Origin: an uncultured Treponema sp.
GTDB taxonomy: Bacteria; Spirochaetota; Spirochaetia; Treponematales; Treponemataceae
Assembly: GCA_947167745.1 (NCBI GenBank)
Contig: CAMVJE010000005.1
Location: forward strand, 1 to 64,000
Direction of reading: 5' to 3'
Length of the DNA stretch: 64,000 nucleotides
Shown: positions 16,636 through 24,780 of the stretch, in pieces
How the letters are laid out: every line of letters starts with the position of its first letter
Numbering within the stretch: position 1 is the first letter of the stretch
Made by a program: the position numbers and the translations under genes
The notes under the pieces: model-generated
The model's input: the letters and a program-made list of their open reading frames with translations, nothing else
What the model was told of the DNA's origin: nothing
Databases searched by the model: none

Positions 16636-17680
16636 TTTTTGCCTCCTCTGTTTCATCAGACTGAGTCTTACTTGGGAGGGAAGATTTCCTCATTTTGATT
16701 TTCTTTATTAAGGCTGGTAAACCGTCCCAACACTTGATGAATGAAAGTTCCTTCATGCCAAGCAAACCCTGAGGCCTGAAGAGCATGACCAGAATCAGTA
16801 CAACAGGATAGAGAAGGAGGCGGTAGTTCTGGAGGAAGCGAAGGAATTCCTGTAAGTAAGTGAGGACGAATGCCGCCAGAACGGAACCAGTGATTGAACC
16901 CATGCCACCTAAAACGACGAAGATAAGGGCATTGATTGAATTCGTAAATGAGGCAAGCTCTGGTTTGATAAGGCCGATAAATGGAGCATAGAGAGCCCCG
17001 CCGATACCTCCGATAAAGGCCGCAATTACAAAACCGATCATTTTGTATTTAAAGACGCTGACACCGTTTGAGTTTGCCGCAATTTCATCTTCGCGAACTG
17101 CCATGATTGCCCGGCCGTAGCTTGATCTGAGGAAATTCTGCAGAAGAACGATAATAAGAACAAGCATGCCGATAATCACCAGGAAAGAAAGGCTGGCACC
17201 CCAGTCCAGGCTGTCGCGCAGGAAGGAATATTTGAAACTCTTTCCGTTAGGACCGCCAGTGATGGATTTTAGATTTACCAGAACAACCCGGACAATTTCG
17301 CCGAAAGCCAGCGTGACGATTGCAAGATAGTCGCCCTCAAGCTTGAGGGTCGGAAATCCGATTATGAAGCCGAAAATTGCCGCTACAATCGGAGAGATGA
17401 CCATGGCCAGCGGGAGAGGAAGACCTGCGTCCTGAGCGAGTATCATGGTCATGTAGGCACCAACTGCCTCAAAGGCACACTGGCCAAGAGTAAGCTGGCC
17501 TGTGATACCACTGACTACATTGACAGAAATTGCCATAATCGCATTAATTCCTGCCAAAGTAATGACATAAGCCATATAAAGGTTGATGACTTCACATTTT
17601 ATGAGAATGAATGGAATGACAATTGCAAGAGATGCAATCCCTGTAAGAATCAAAGTGTTTCGTGTCTGTAAATTTTTCAT
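16625..17680 (-). CDS. livM: Branched-chain amino acid ABC transporter permease LivM
   Basis: 351-residue inner-membrane permease with about 9-10 hydrophobic segments and LivM motifs SVNVVSGITGQLTLGQCAF, GDYLAIVTLAFGEIVR and the AAFIGGIGGALYA / VVLGGMGSITG cytoplasmic loops that dock the ATPases. A Lys/Glu-rich cytosolic tail ends the protein. It lies 10 bases after livH with a GGAGAG Shine-Dalgarno. Confidence 0.93.
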   Translation of the reverse strand: MKNLQTRNTLILTGIASLAIVIPFILIKCEVINLYMAYVITLAGINAIMAISVNVVSGITGQLTLGQCAFEAVGAYMTMILAQDAGLPLPLAMVISPIVAAIFGFIIGFPTLKLEGDYLAIVTLAFGEIVRVVLVNLKSITGGPNGKSFKYSFLRDSLDWGASLSFLVIIGMLVLIIVLLQNFLRSSYGRAIMAVREDEIAANSNGVSVFKYKMIGFVIAAFIGGIGGALYAPFIGLIKPELASFTNSINALIFVVLGGMGSITGSVLAAFVLTYLQEFLRFLQNYRLLLYPVVLILVMLFRPQGLLGMKELSFIKCWDGLPALIKKIKMRKSSLPSKTQSDETEEAKNER

Positions 17681-17690
17681 GACGCTCTCC

Positions 17691-18605
17691 TTAAACCTTT
17701 ACCCGTACCCGTTTTCCAAGTAAGCCAGCCGGTTTAACGAGAAGGATAAGAATCAAGATTCCATAGGAAATTGCATCTGCGTACTGCGGGGCAGGGAAAT
17801 AGGCTTTGACCATAGTTTCTGCAACACCAAGAATTATGCCGCCTAGCATTGCGCCAGGAATTGAACCGATACCGCCAAGAACAGCCGCAACGAACGCTTT
17901 AAGGCCTGGAATGTAGCCCATAACCGGGTCAATCTGAGGATAGGCTGTAGCGTAGAGAACGCCACCGGCACCAGCAAGAACAGAACCTATGACGAAAGTA
18001 AGGGTGATGATTCGATTTACATTGATACCCATGAGGCTTGCAGCGCCCATATCGAAGGAAACCGCCTTCATGGCTTTGCCGACTTTTGTGTAATTTACAA
18101 TGTAATTAAGAATAACCATGAGTATTGCACTGAGTAAGATGACGATAATCTGGATATTTGAAATAGACACAAAACCGAGGGAGAAATTGACGGTTTCCAT
18201 TGTTGGATACTGCCGGGGATTTGGGCCGACGAAAGGCAGAATTCGCATGACATTCTGTAAAATAAGCTCGATTGCGATTGCCGTAATCAGGGAATTTAAT
18301 CTAGGGGCAGAGCGCAATGGCCTGTAAGCGACCCTTTCAATGATAATAATAAGAATTGCGCAAGTGACCATTGCTGCCAGAAAAGCGAAGGTCATGCCGA
18401 GGGGAGTGGCTCCCAACGCAACAAGCACAAAATAGCCTGCATAAGCTCCTATCATCATGACATCGCCGTGAGCAAAGTTAATCAGCTTGACGATACCGTA
18501 GACCATGGTGTAGCCAAGGGCAATCAGTGCGTAAATGCTTCCAAGTGAAAGCCCGTTTACGAACTGCTGGACAAAAATAGAAGTGGAATTCAAAGTAGTC
18601 TCCAA
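17691..18605 (-). CDS. livH: Branched-chain amino acid ABC transporter permease LivH
   Basis: 304-residue inner-membrane permease. It has family motifs NGLSLGSIYALIALGYTMVYGI near the N-terminus, NFAHGDVMMIGAY, and GSVLAGAGGVL followed by AVLGGIGSIPGAMLGG. Together with LivM it forms the channel. It follows livJ after a 92-base gap that holds a stem-loop. Confidence 0.93.
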   Translation of the reverse strand: METTLNSTSIFVQQFVNGLSLGSIYALIALGYTMVYGIVKLINFAHGDVMMIGAYAGYFVLVALGATPLGMTFAFLAAMVTCAILIIIIERVAYRPLRSAPRLNSLITAIAIELILQNVMRILPFVGPNPRQYPTMETVNFSLGFVSISNIQIIVILLSAILMVILNYIVNYTKVGKAMKAVSFDMGAASLMGINVNRIITLTFVIGSVLAGAGGVLYATAYPQIDPVMGYIPGLKAFVAAVLGGIGSIPGAMLGGIILGVAETMVKAYFPAPQYADAISYGILILILLVKPAGLLGKRVRVKV

Positions 18606-18643
18606 AAAACTTTTTTCTCTTCTATTGTAGTTTAAAATAAATT

Positions 18644-18676
18644 AGCCCGCAATACAGAAAATCTGCTTTGCGGGCT
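18644..18676. promoter_or_regulatory. Stem-loop between livJ and livH
   Basis: AGCCCGCA (18644-18651) pairs with TGCGGGCT (18669-18676). On the minus strand it lies just after the livJ stop and is followed by an A/T-rich stretch without a strong T run, so it may be a leaky terminator or an mRNA 3'-end stabiliser keeping livJ more abundant than the rest of the operon. Confidence 0.6.
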
Positions 18677-18697
18677 TTTAATCAGCTGAAAGAAAAC

Positions 18698-19831
18698 TTA
18701 CGGATTTACAGTTGTTTTATATGCTGTAGTAAGTTTGCCGTCTTCACCCTGAACGAGTTCAACGATAACTGCACCCTTAACTGGATTGTGTTTTTCATTG
18801 AAAGTGAGGTGACCTGTAACATAATCGCCGTCAGTTGTTTCAAGAGCCGCACGAACTGCCTCTGAATCAGTGCTTCCTGCTTTTGCGATTGCATCTTTAA
18901 GCATATAAACTGAATCATAACCGAGAGCAGCGAATGCAGTTGGTGTAAGACTGTATTTTTCTTTGTAGTTTTTTACGAAATTCTGAACTTTTGGTTCTGT
19001 TGAGTCAGCTGCATAGTGATTTGAATAGTAGCCGCCCAAAACTTCAGTTCCAGCATTTTCTGTAAGACCATCCCAGCCGTCAGCACCGACGATTGGTGTA
19101 TTGATTCCCTGAGCACGGAGCTGTTTTACGATGAGTGCGACAGTTCCATAGTAATCTGGGAGATAAACTACATCTGGTTCAGCATTTTTGATTTTTGTAA
19201 GCTGTGCGTTGAAATCTTTATCGCCGGTTGAGTAGCTTTCCAGTGAAACGATTGAACCACCGTTTGCTTCGAAAGAAGCCTTGAAGTTCTCGGTGAGACC
19301 GACTGAATAGTCATTTCCGATGTCATAAAGAATTGCTGCTTTTTTTGCACCCAATGACTCAGCAGCGAATTTTCCGCCTACAGTTCCCTGGAAAGGATCA
19401 TCATAACAGGCACGGAAAATGAAGTTACCTGCATCAGTGAGAGCCGGAGCTGTAGCTGCAGGAGCAATCTGAACTACCTTCTGAGCCTGTGCCAGTGGGG
19501 TGATTGCGATTGCACAGCCAGAAGTAAGTGAACCAAGCACGAGTTTTACACCGTCTTTTGTGACGAGTTTTTTGTATGCAGAAACTGATTTTTCAGCAAG
19601 ACCTTCGTCATCCTCAGCGATAAGCTCTAAATTCTGACCATTGATTCCACCAGCAGCATTGATTTCATTTACTGCAAGTTCAATACCGTTTTTACAGTCG
19701 CCACCATAAACTGCATAAGGGCCGGTGAGAGGTCCGATTGAACCAAGTTTAATAGTTGAACTCTTTGAGTTACATCCAACGAGAGCCAATGCAACAGCAG
19801 AAAGAGCTGCCATGACTTTTACCATTTTCAT
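18698..19831 (-). CDS. livJ: Branched-chain amino acid ABC transporter substrate-binding lipoprotein LivJ/LivK
   Basis: 377 residues with a lipoprotein signal peptide ending LVGC (Cys20), so anchored to the membrane. The type I periplasmic-binding fold is shown by KLGSIGPLTGPYAVYGGDCKNG at the start of the mature domain, VKLVLGSLTSGCAIAITP and GYDSVYMLKDAIAKAG. It is the first gene of the liv operon with AGGCAAAAA before ATG. Ligand specificity cannot be read from the sequence. Confidence 0.93.
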   Translation of the reverse strand: MKMVKVMAALSAVALALVGCNSKSSTIKLGSIGPLTGPYAVYGGDCKNGIELAVNEINAAGGINGQNLELIAEDDEGLAEKSVSAYKKLVTKDGVKLVLGSLTSGCAIAITPLAQAQKVVQIAPAATAPALTDAGNFIFRACYDDPFQGTVGGKFAAESLGAKKAAILYDIGNDYSVGLTENFKASFEANGGSIVSLESYSTGDKDFNAQLTKIKNAEPDVVYLPDYYGTVALIVKQLRAQGINTPIVGADGWDGLTENAGTEVLGGYYSNHYAADSTEPKVQNFVKNYKEKYSLTPTAFAALGYDSVYMLKDAIAKAGSTDSEAVRAALETTDGDYVTGHLTFNEKHNPVKGAVIVELVQGEDGKLTTAYKTTVNP

Positions 19832-19941
19832 TTTTTGCCTCCAAAAAATTATTGAGTCAATTTTACAGTTTTTTCAGTATAGAGACAATAAAAAATATGA
19901 AAATGGCTGTTTTCAATGAGTTAATGATGACTTATTAAGCC

Positions 19942-21567
19942 TTACTTAATATAGATGTAAGTTGTCATTCCCGTGTTTGTCATACCTGAAAGAGTGTCAA
20001 AGTTCATGGTGACTGAAGAATCATCATTTGAGACGGTCATGTAGGTTTTGATGAAGAGACCGTATCCGTTTGAGAGCCGGCTGGTGAATTCATTGCGGGA
20101 AATTCTAGGCCTTTCAAGATAAATTGCAGCCATCGGATAGTCATAACTGACCCCATTTGCGTTGTAGTGAATTGTCTGAGCGGCGTTTTTATTGAAAGAG
20201 TATTCATTTTCGCCGAGGCAGGCCATTACGAACTGTGAGAAAATTTCGTCGAAAGTATAGTTTGTTCCATTAACTTTATTGACGGCATTTATGATACAGT
20301 CATTATTTGCCAGACCGTTAATCATCATTTCGTGAATGAGGCCTGCACCGCCAAACTGACGGCTAATCCATGCTCCGAGAGTGTAAGCATTTGCGTAAGA
20401 CAATGTTGTGCTTTCAAAGCTGCGGAAACCTGTTTGATAATACTGATTAAGGAACTGAGAGAGACGGGCTTTTGGAGAATCTGCATCCTTGATACCGAGA
20501 TATTTCTGCATCATGTCTTCACAGAGCATTGAAAGCATTTCGTTGAAATTTGAATCGATAAAAATACCATTCATTGCTTTCATGCCGAAGTTAATCATAT
20601 GCTGGAATTCGTGAGCGAGCGTAGAAATTGTGAGGTTGAATTTTTTTACAGCAAAGCATGTATCGATATAGAAATATTTTCCTTCGTTTGAGTTCTGAAT
20701 TGTGATGTTGCTGAATTCAAGACCGTTCATGTAGTAATCCATGCTTGAGAAAAGTCCGACTGTGTGACCATTCATTCCGTCATCATATAAGTCACATATA
20801 ACGATGTTCACTTTTGTGCCGGTGTCACTGACATTGTTGAGAGGTGCTTTGTTGCCCCAAACTGATGAGTAGATTGAATCAGATTCTTCACCGAATACCT
20901 TGCGGATCATCGGATAGATTTCTTCAAATCGTTTTGCATAGTTTTTTGCTATGACAGATTTTTCGATACTTGTGATGTAAGGATCATTATCAACAACCCA
21001 AACATTGCATACATCATTGTAAGCCCAAAGCGTAGTTGTTTTTCTAGCATAAGCTGAGTTTTCAGAGAGGACATTTACAACTTTTTTAGTCGTTCCGACA
21101 TTGTAAGTGAGATGTGTTTTGCTGGCAGGGGTAATATAGCTGCTTGCTCGTGCTGTTTCAGGGAGAAAATCAGGATGAAATTCGTATGCGTTATGAAGAT
21201 GTTCGTCCTGTGAATCAACATCGGCATCTTCGAGTTTCTGGATTGCAATGGCTGAGCGCTGACTGCTGGCATTTGAAACATAGCGGACATAATCTTTTGA
21301 GAGGGGATAACTGTTGCTTTTGTTAACTTGAGCGTAGTAAATTGTTTTTCCAGCAATGTCACCAGAAATTGTTACGGATTTAGTTGCTGCATCCAAAGCA
21401 AAGATTTCTGTTTCCGAAGAATAAACAAGATTTCTTGTTTCTGTTGGCTGGATATAAGCGTAATTCTCTGATTTTGGTGAAACAGCTTCTTTTTCGTCTA
21501 AGGCAAAGTTGCATCCAGAAAGGATAAGTGAACCGAATAAAACTGAACAAAAAGTAATCTTCTTCAT
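19942..21567 (-). CDS. Secreted lipoprotein metallopeptidase (M30/hyicolysin-like)
   Basis: 541 residues. The lipoprotein signal ends LSGC (Cys19). The zinc motif is HEFQHMI with a downstream Glu in NEMLSMLCED, the HExxH...E arrangement of M30-type extracellular metallopeptidases. Preceding KVNIVICDLYDDGMNGHTVGLFSSMDYY and following TLGAWISRQFGGAGLIHEMM also fit that family. It is likely displayed on the membrane and used for host or dietary protein. It is transcribed alone with a GAGGA Shine-Dalgarno. The family name is from memory of motifs; the metallopeptidase call itself is firm. Confidence 0.85.
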   Translation of the reverse strand: MKKITFCSVLFGSLILSGCNFALDEKEAVSPKSENYAYIQPTETRNLVYSSETEIFALDAATKSVTISGDIAGKTIYYAQVNKSNSYPLSKDYVRYVSNASSQRSAIAIQKLEDADVDSQDEHLHNAYEFHPDFLPETARASSYITPASKTHLTYNVGTTKKVVNVLSENSAYARKTTTLWAYNDVCNVWVVDNDPYITSIEKSVIAKNYAKRFEEIYPMIRKVFGEESDSIYSSVWGNKAPLNNVSDTGTKVNIVICDLYDDGMNGHTVGLFSSMDYYMNGLEFSNITIQNSNEGKYFYIDTCFAVKKFNLTISTLAHEFQHMINFGMKAMNGIFIDSNFNEMLSMLCEDMMQKYLGIKDADSPKARLSQFLNQYYQTGFRSFESTTLSYANAYTLGAWISRQFGGAGLIHEMMINGLANNDCIINAVNKVNGTNYTFDEIFSQFVMACLGENEYSFNKNAAQTIHYNANGVSYDYPMAAIYLERPRISRNEFTSRLSNGYGLFIKTYMTVSNDDSSVTMNFDTLSGMTNTGMTTYIYIK

Positions 21568-21760
21568 AAAAAGTCCTCATAATCAAAATTACTTTTTGTT
21601 TAACGAATAAAATAAGGACTTTTTGCTCAGAACTTAATTGATATACCTTGTAGGATAGAATCTATTATATTGCGGAATAAAGAAAAATCAAGGGGTTTGC
21701 TGATTTTTTTTCAATTTTTATGTAAAATAAGGAGTAAAAGTCCATTGAAAGGTCAGGAAA

Positions 21761-22555
21761 ATGAATATCTGTCTTTTTACCCATGAAGAAATAAAAAATC
21801 CCCTGCCCAAAAAAGACGAGCGGGCCAAGCATATTGTAAAAATTCTACATAAAAAAGAAGGAGACAGCTTTGACGCAGGAATTATCGGCGGAGCGGCCGG
21901 GCTTGCCACGATTACAGAAATCTCAGCCGACGGTGACATTTTTTTCTCTTTTGAGCCTAAATCAGCTGGCAAAAAACTTTATCCCCTTACACTGATTATA
22001 GGTTTCCCCCGTCCGATTCAGCTTCGCAGGCTTTTAAGGGATGTGGCAGGGCTTGGCGTTCAGCGCGTGATTCTTTGCGGCACTGATTTGACCGAAAAAT
22101 CTTATCTGGATTCAAATGTTGTTTCTGATGGAAGCGCATATCAGATGCTTTTGGACGGAACGGCTCAGGCTGCCAGCACACATGTTCCCATTCTTGAAGT
22201 TGCGGAATCGCTGGACGAGGTTTTAATTCATAATGCACAATGCATAATGCATAATTGTTCTTTGGGGGAGAATTCTTCTTCTGAGGGTGATTTTTCTGAA
22301 TGGGAGAACGCTTCGAAAATCGCTTTGGACAATCGACGCCCTTCATCTTCTTTGCATGAATTTTTGGAGCATGAGTCGGCTCATTCGGTAATTGCGGCGA
22401 TTGGTTCAGAACGCGGCTGGACTGACCGGGAGCGTGATTTACTGGAGCGGGCGGAATTTACCCTCTGCTCAATGGGTAGCCGTATTTTGCGGACGGAAAC
22501 TGCCGCGACGGTCGCCAGCTCTATAATTCTTGACTCAATGGGGTATCTTCAATAA
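21761..22555 (+). CDS. rsmE: 16S rRNA m3U1498 methyltransferase RsmE (with in-frame repeat insertion)
   Basis: SPOUT-family methyltransferase that methylates U1498 of 16S rRNA using SAM. 264 residues: N-terminal PUA-like domain (HIVKILHKKEGDSFDAG), central LIIGFPRPIQLRRLLRDVAGLGVQRVILCGTDL and C-terminal knot AAIGSERGWTDRERDLL...MGSRILRTETAATVA. Between DEVL (~155) and FLEHE (~201) about 45 residues (starting IHNAQCIMHN) have no place in the family and are encoded by a dispersed repeat. This is one of two RsmE genes in the window and belongs to the IGxERGW subgroup. It has its own AGGxxAGGAAA ribosome binding site. Confidence 0.9.
   Translation: MNICLFTHEEIKNPLPKKDERAKHIVKILHKKEGDSFDAGIIGGAAGLATITEISADGDIFFSFEPKSAGKKLYPLTLIIGFPRPIQLRRLLRDVAGLGVQRVILCGTDLTEKSYLDSNVVSDGSAYQMLLDGTAQAASTHVPILEVAESLDEVLIHNAQCIMHNCSLGENSSSEGDFSEWENASKIALDNRRPSSSLHEFLEHESAHSVIAAIGSERGWTDRERDLLERAEFTLCSMGSRILRTETAATVASSIILDSMGYLQ
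22225..22360. repeat. Dispersed repeat inserted in frame in rsmE
   Basis: The interval begins with AATTCATAATGCACAATGCA-type sequence (22225-22256), the same motif that forms both arms of the element at 26379-26468. The remainder to ~22360 is low-complexity Ser/Glu coding sequence of probable repeat origin. The boundaries are estimated from where RsmE family similarity stops and resumes. Confidence 0.6.
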
Positions 22556-22577
22556 ACTGATTTACAATTCACTCCAT

Positions 22578-22671
22578 GGTCGATTAGCTCATAGCGAACG
22601 GCACTGCCTTGCAGGGCAAAATCGCGATTTTAGTGAGTCTCGTCAAAATCTATGATTTTGGCGTGGTAGAG
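22578..22671 (+). pseudogene. Split 5' fragment of tRNA-Val
   Basis: GGTCGATTAGCTCA (22578-22591) and GTGGTAGAG (22663-22671) together equal the first 23 bases of the intact tRNA-Val that follows. They are separated by a 71-base insertion (22592-22662) rich in short palindromes, for example TGCC...GGCA near 22604-22617 and AAAATCGCGATTTT near 22618-22631. The copy lacks the anticodon arm and beyond, so it is non-functional. Confidence 0.75.
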
Positions 22672-22762
22672 TATCCTTAATGGTCGATTAGCTCAGTGGT
22701 AGAGCGCTATCTTCACACGGTAGATGTCACTAGTTCAATCCTAGTATCGACCATTAAGGATA
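22672..22762 (+). repeat. Inverted repeat enclosing tRNA-Val
   Basis: TATCCTTAAT (22672-22681) before the tRNA is the exact reverse complement of ATTAAGGATA (22753-22762) after it. With the 7-bp acceptor stem this gives a 17-bp perfect helix. A run of T follows directly on the + strand, so the structure may also terminate transcription. Confidence 0.8.
22682..22753 (+). tRNA. tRNA-Val (anticodon CAC)
   Basis: 72 bases without encoded CCA. Acceptor stem GGTCGAT/ATCGACC with discriminator A. D-arm GCTC...GAGC. Anticodon stem CTATC/GGTAG with loop TTCACAC, giving anticodon CAC for GUG codons. T-arm loop contains TTCAATC. It lies between rsmE and flaB. Confidence 0.93.
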
Positions 22763-22815
22763 TTTTTTTTCACTTTGAAATAAAACTCACTGGCAGGGGA
22801 TGGCTTTAAAAAAAA

Positions 22816-22842
22816 AAACCGCTCTTCATCGAGAGCGGTTTT
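22816..22842. terminator. Terminator of flaB (minus strand)
   Basis: AAACCGCTC pairs with GAGCGGTTT around a short loop. On the minus strand a run of at least ten T follows, giving a strong intrinsic terminator for flaB. Confidence 0.9.
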
Positions 22843-22867
22843 TGCTGTTTTTAGGCAGCTATCTGGC

Positions 22868-23728
22868 TTATCGGAGCAAGCTCAAGACTGACTGTGACTG
22901 CTGGTTTGCCTGAGCAATCATAGCTGTTCCTGCCTGCTGGAGGACCTGGTTCTTTGTGAAGTCTACCATTTCCTTAGCCATATCAGTATCGCGGATGCGT
23001 GACTCAGAAGCCTGGAGGTTTTCAGCACCGATGTCGAGTCCGACTACTGTCTTCTCGAGGCGGTTCTGGTAAGCACCGAGGTCAGCGCGCTGTTTGTTAA
23101 TCTTTTTGAGAGCCTCGTCCAAAGTTCCGATTGCGCGGTTAGCTTCATCTGGTGTAGCAAGAGTCATAATCTCTTCGTTTCCAACATTGCGGAGTCCGAG
23201 AGCACCTGCTGTCATTGTTCCGATGAATGCCTGAACACGCTGGTCCATATTTGCACCAACATGGAACCACATAGAAGCTGTAACTGAGTTTTCACCAGTT
23301 GAGCGAGCGAAGCGACCAGTCAAGAGGTTCATACCATTGAACTGTGCCTGTGAAGCGATGCGGTCAACCTCAGCGATGAGAGCTGAAACTTCAACCTGAA
23401 TCTGCATACGGTCTTCATCAGTGTAGATACCGTTTGATGACTGAACTGCGAGCTCACGGATACGCTGAACGATGTCAGTTGTTTCCTGCAAGTAGCCTTC
23501 AGTTGTCTGGATGAATGAGATAGCATTCTGAGCGTTCTCAGAAGCTTTGTTCATACCACGAATCTGAGCACGCATTTTCTCAGAAACTGCAAGTCCAGAA
23601 GCGTCATCACCAGCACGGTTAATTTTCATACCTGATGAAAGTTTTTCCATGTTTTTAGTGTTGCCCAACTCTGTAAGACCTGTTGAACGCTGTGCGAACA
23701 TCGCACTCATGTTGTGATTAATAACCAT
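22868..23728 (-). CDS. flaB: Flagellin FlaB, periplasmic flagellar filament core
   Basis: Core subunit of the spirochaetal periplasmic flagellum. 286 residues, the usual FlaB size: conserved N-terminal D0/D1 ([49 protein letters not shown]), short central region ([28 protein letters not shown]) and C-terminal D1/D0 ([27 protein letters not shown]). There is no large variable D2/D3 domain, as expected for a filament kept in the periplasm. AAGGAG precedes the ATG. The ~60-base leader contains a GC-rich palindrome around 23800-23815. A sigma-28 promoter is expected for this gene but was not clearly found. Confidence 0.97.
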   Translation of the reverse strand: MVINHNMSAMFAQRSTGLTELGNTKNMEKLSSGMKINRAGDDASGLAVSEKMRAQIRGMNKASENAQNAISFIQTTEGYLQETTDIVQRIRELAVQSSNGIYTDEDRMQIQVEVSALIAEVDRIASQAQFNGMNLLTGRFARSTGENSVTASMWFHVGANMDQRVQAFIGTMTAGALGLRNVGNEEIMTLATPDEANRAIGTLDEALKKINKQRADLGAYQNRLEKTVVGLDIGAENLQASESRIRDTDMAKEMVDFTKNQVLQQAGTAMIAQANQQSQSVLSLLR

Positions 23729-23901
23729 AGTTTATCTCCTTATATTACTATCTGGTTTTTAACGACAGGTCTTCAGTTTTGAAACCTGTTGCCTTGTGGG
23801 GGCGCCCACCCACCGGGTTTTGTGCCCTACAGTTATAGTTTCGGACTTTGAAAAATTTACTTAAGTAAAATTTTCAAATTTTTTTAATTTTTTTTAAAAA
23901 T

Positions 23902-24030
23902 TTAGGGGAAAAGCGAGTTTTGTGAACCTTGATTTTATCGGACACAAAACTCGTTAGCGAAGCGACACTTTCCCCTGCGTCACACTTCGTTGTGCCGCAC
24001 CCCATTCTACGGGGGCTAGCCCCCGTAACG
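23902..24030. repeat. Cluster of nested palindromes
   Basis: Three structures in series. (1) AGGGGAAA (23903-23910) with TTTCCCCT enclosing CGAGTTTTGTG (23914-23924) with CACAAAACTCG (23943-23953). (2) GCG-T-CACA with TGTG-C-CGC at ~23978-23999. (3) A perfect 18-base palindrome ACGGGGGCTAGCCCCCGT at 24009-24026. No gene lies in the 324 bases between flaB and the acetyltransferase; the cluster fills the half next to the latter. Confidence 0.75.
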
Positions 24031-24052
24031 CCCCCTTCGATATAATGAAATC

Positions 24053-24724
24053 ATGATTATTTGTCCGGCACAGCCTTTTGATATCTTCTCTATAATGAAC
24101 ATTGAGCGTCAGTCTTTTATTCCCGCAATTCAGGAAAAAAAACGGGTATTTGAAAAAAGACTCAAACTCATTCCCGAAGGATTTCTCGTTCTCGCTGATT
24201 CCAGTGAGGAAGTGGTCAAGAAAAACAAAGTCGCCCTGGTTTGCGGCTATCTCTGTGCCGAGCGATGGGATTCCCTGCCGGATTTTTCTGTCCTGGAAGG
24301 CTTGGGTGAAAAAGAGCGAAAGTCTGCCCTCAAAAAGCTGGAAAAACGCTTTGAGCTGGGGCATAATCCCTTCCACACCCACAAAACAAATGGCAATATT
24401 CTCTATATAAGCTCATTTGCGCTTTTAAAAGACTACAGGGGTAAGGGCTTGGGCGAGAAATTCTTCATGAATTCAGTGGTGGCTCTCTGCTCATCTCTGG
24501 GGGGAATCAAAAAAATCCTTTTACTGGTGGACAGTGAGTGGCAGAATGCAATTAAAATCTACGAAAAGTGCGGATTCAAGACAATCGGAAGCCTTGAAAA
24601 ATTCTTTCCCACAATTCAGAAAAAAGAATTTGCCGACGGGCTTGTCATGGTAGCCGAGGCTGATTCCTTCAAAAACATTGAATTTTCTTCTGACTCAAAT
24701 GATTTGAGCGGAATTCGTATTTAG
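24053..24724 (+). CDS. GNAT-family N-acetyltransferase
   Basis: 223 residues. Acyl-CoA binding motif A is clear (ALLKDYRGKGLGEKFF), followed by motif B (SEWQNAIKIYEKCGFKTIG). A charged insertion (KERKSALKKLEKRFELGHNPFHTHK) before motif A is longer than in most members. The acceptor is unknown. TATAAT (24041-24046) lies 6 bases before the ATG and there is no Shine-Dalgarno. The upstream -35 area is occupied by the 18-base palindrome. Confidence 0.82.
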   Translation: MIICPAQPFDIFSIMNIERQSFIPAIQEKKRVFEKRLKLIPEGFLVLADSSEEVVKKNKVALVCGYLCAERWDSLPDFSVLEGLGEKERKSALKKLEKRFELGHNPFHTHKTNGNILYISSFALLKDYRGKGLGEKFFMNSVVALCSSLGGIKKILLLVDSEWQNAIKIYEKCGFKTIGSLEKFFPTIQKKEFADGLVMVAEADSFKNIEFSSDSNDLSGIRI

Positions 24725-24743
24725 ACGCGGATTAACGCAGATA
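24723..24743 (+). repeat. Dispersed repeat copy abutting the GH43 promoter
   Basis: AGACGCGGATTAACGCAGAT, nearly identical to the copy inside the GH43 gene at 25711 (one base different over 20). It ends two bases before the candidate -35 box at 24745. Confidence 0.7.
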
Positions 24744-24744
24744 A

Positions 24745-24780
24745 TTGCTAATTGTTTGCCGCTCATTTATAATTTTGCTT
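24745..24780 (+). promoter_or_regulatory. Leaderless-type promoter of GH43 gene
   Basis: TTGCTA (24745-24750), 17 bases, TATAAT (24768-24773), 7 bases, ATG at 24781. No Shine-Dalgarno is present. Confidence 0.65.

Noticed and set aside
22567..22680. Second functional tRNA upstream of tRNA-Val
   Set aside because: Only the first 23 bases are present and they are split; the anticodon and T arms are missing.
23729..23900. Sigma-28 promoter for flaB
   Set aside because: TAAA and CCGAAACT are present but their spacing is about 11 rather than 15 bases, so I do not annotate it.
23902..24030. Palindrome cluster as an integron attC site
   Set aside because: GTTAGCG and TAACGCC are present but do not fit the RYYYAAC / GTTRRRY consensus or order.
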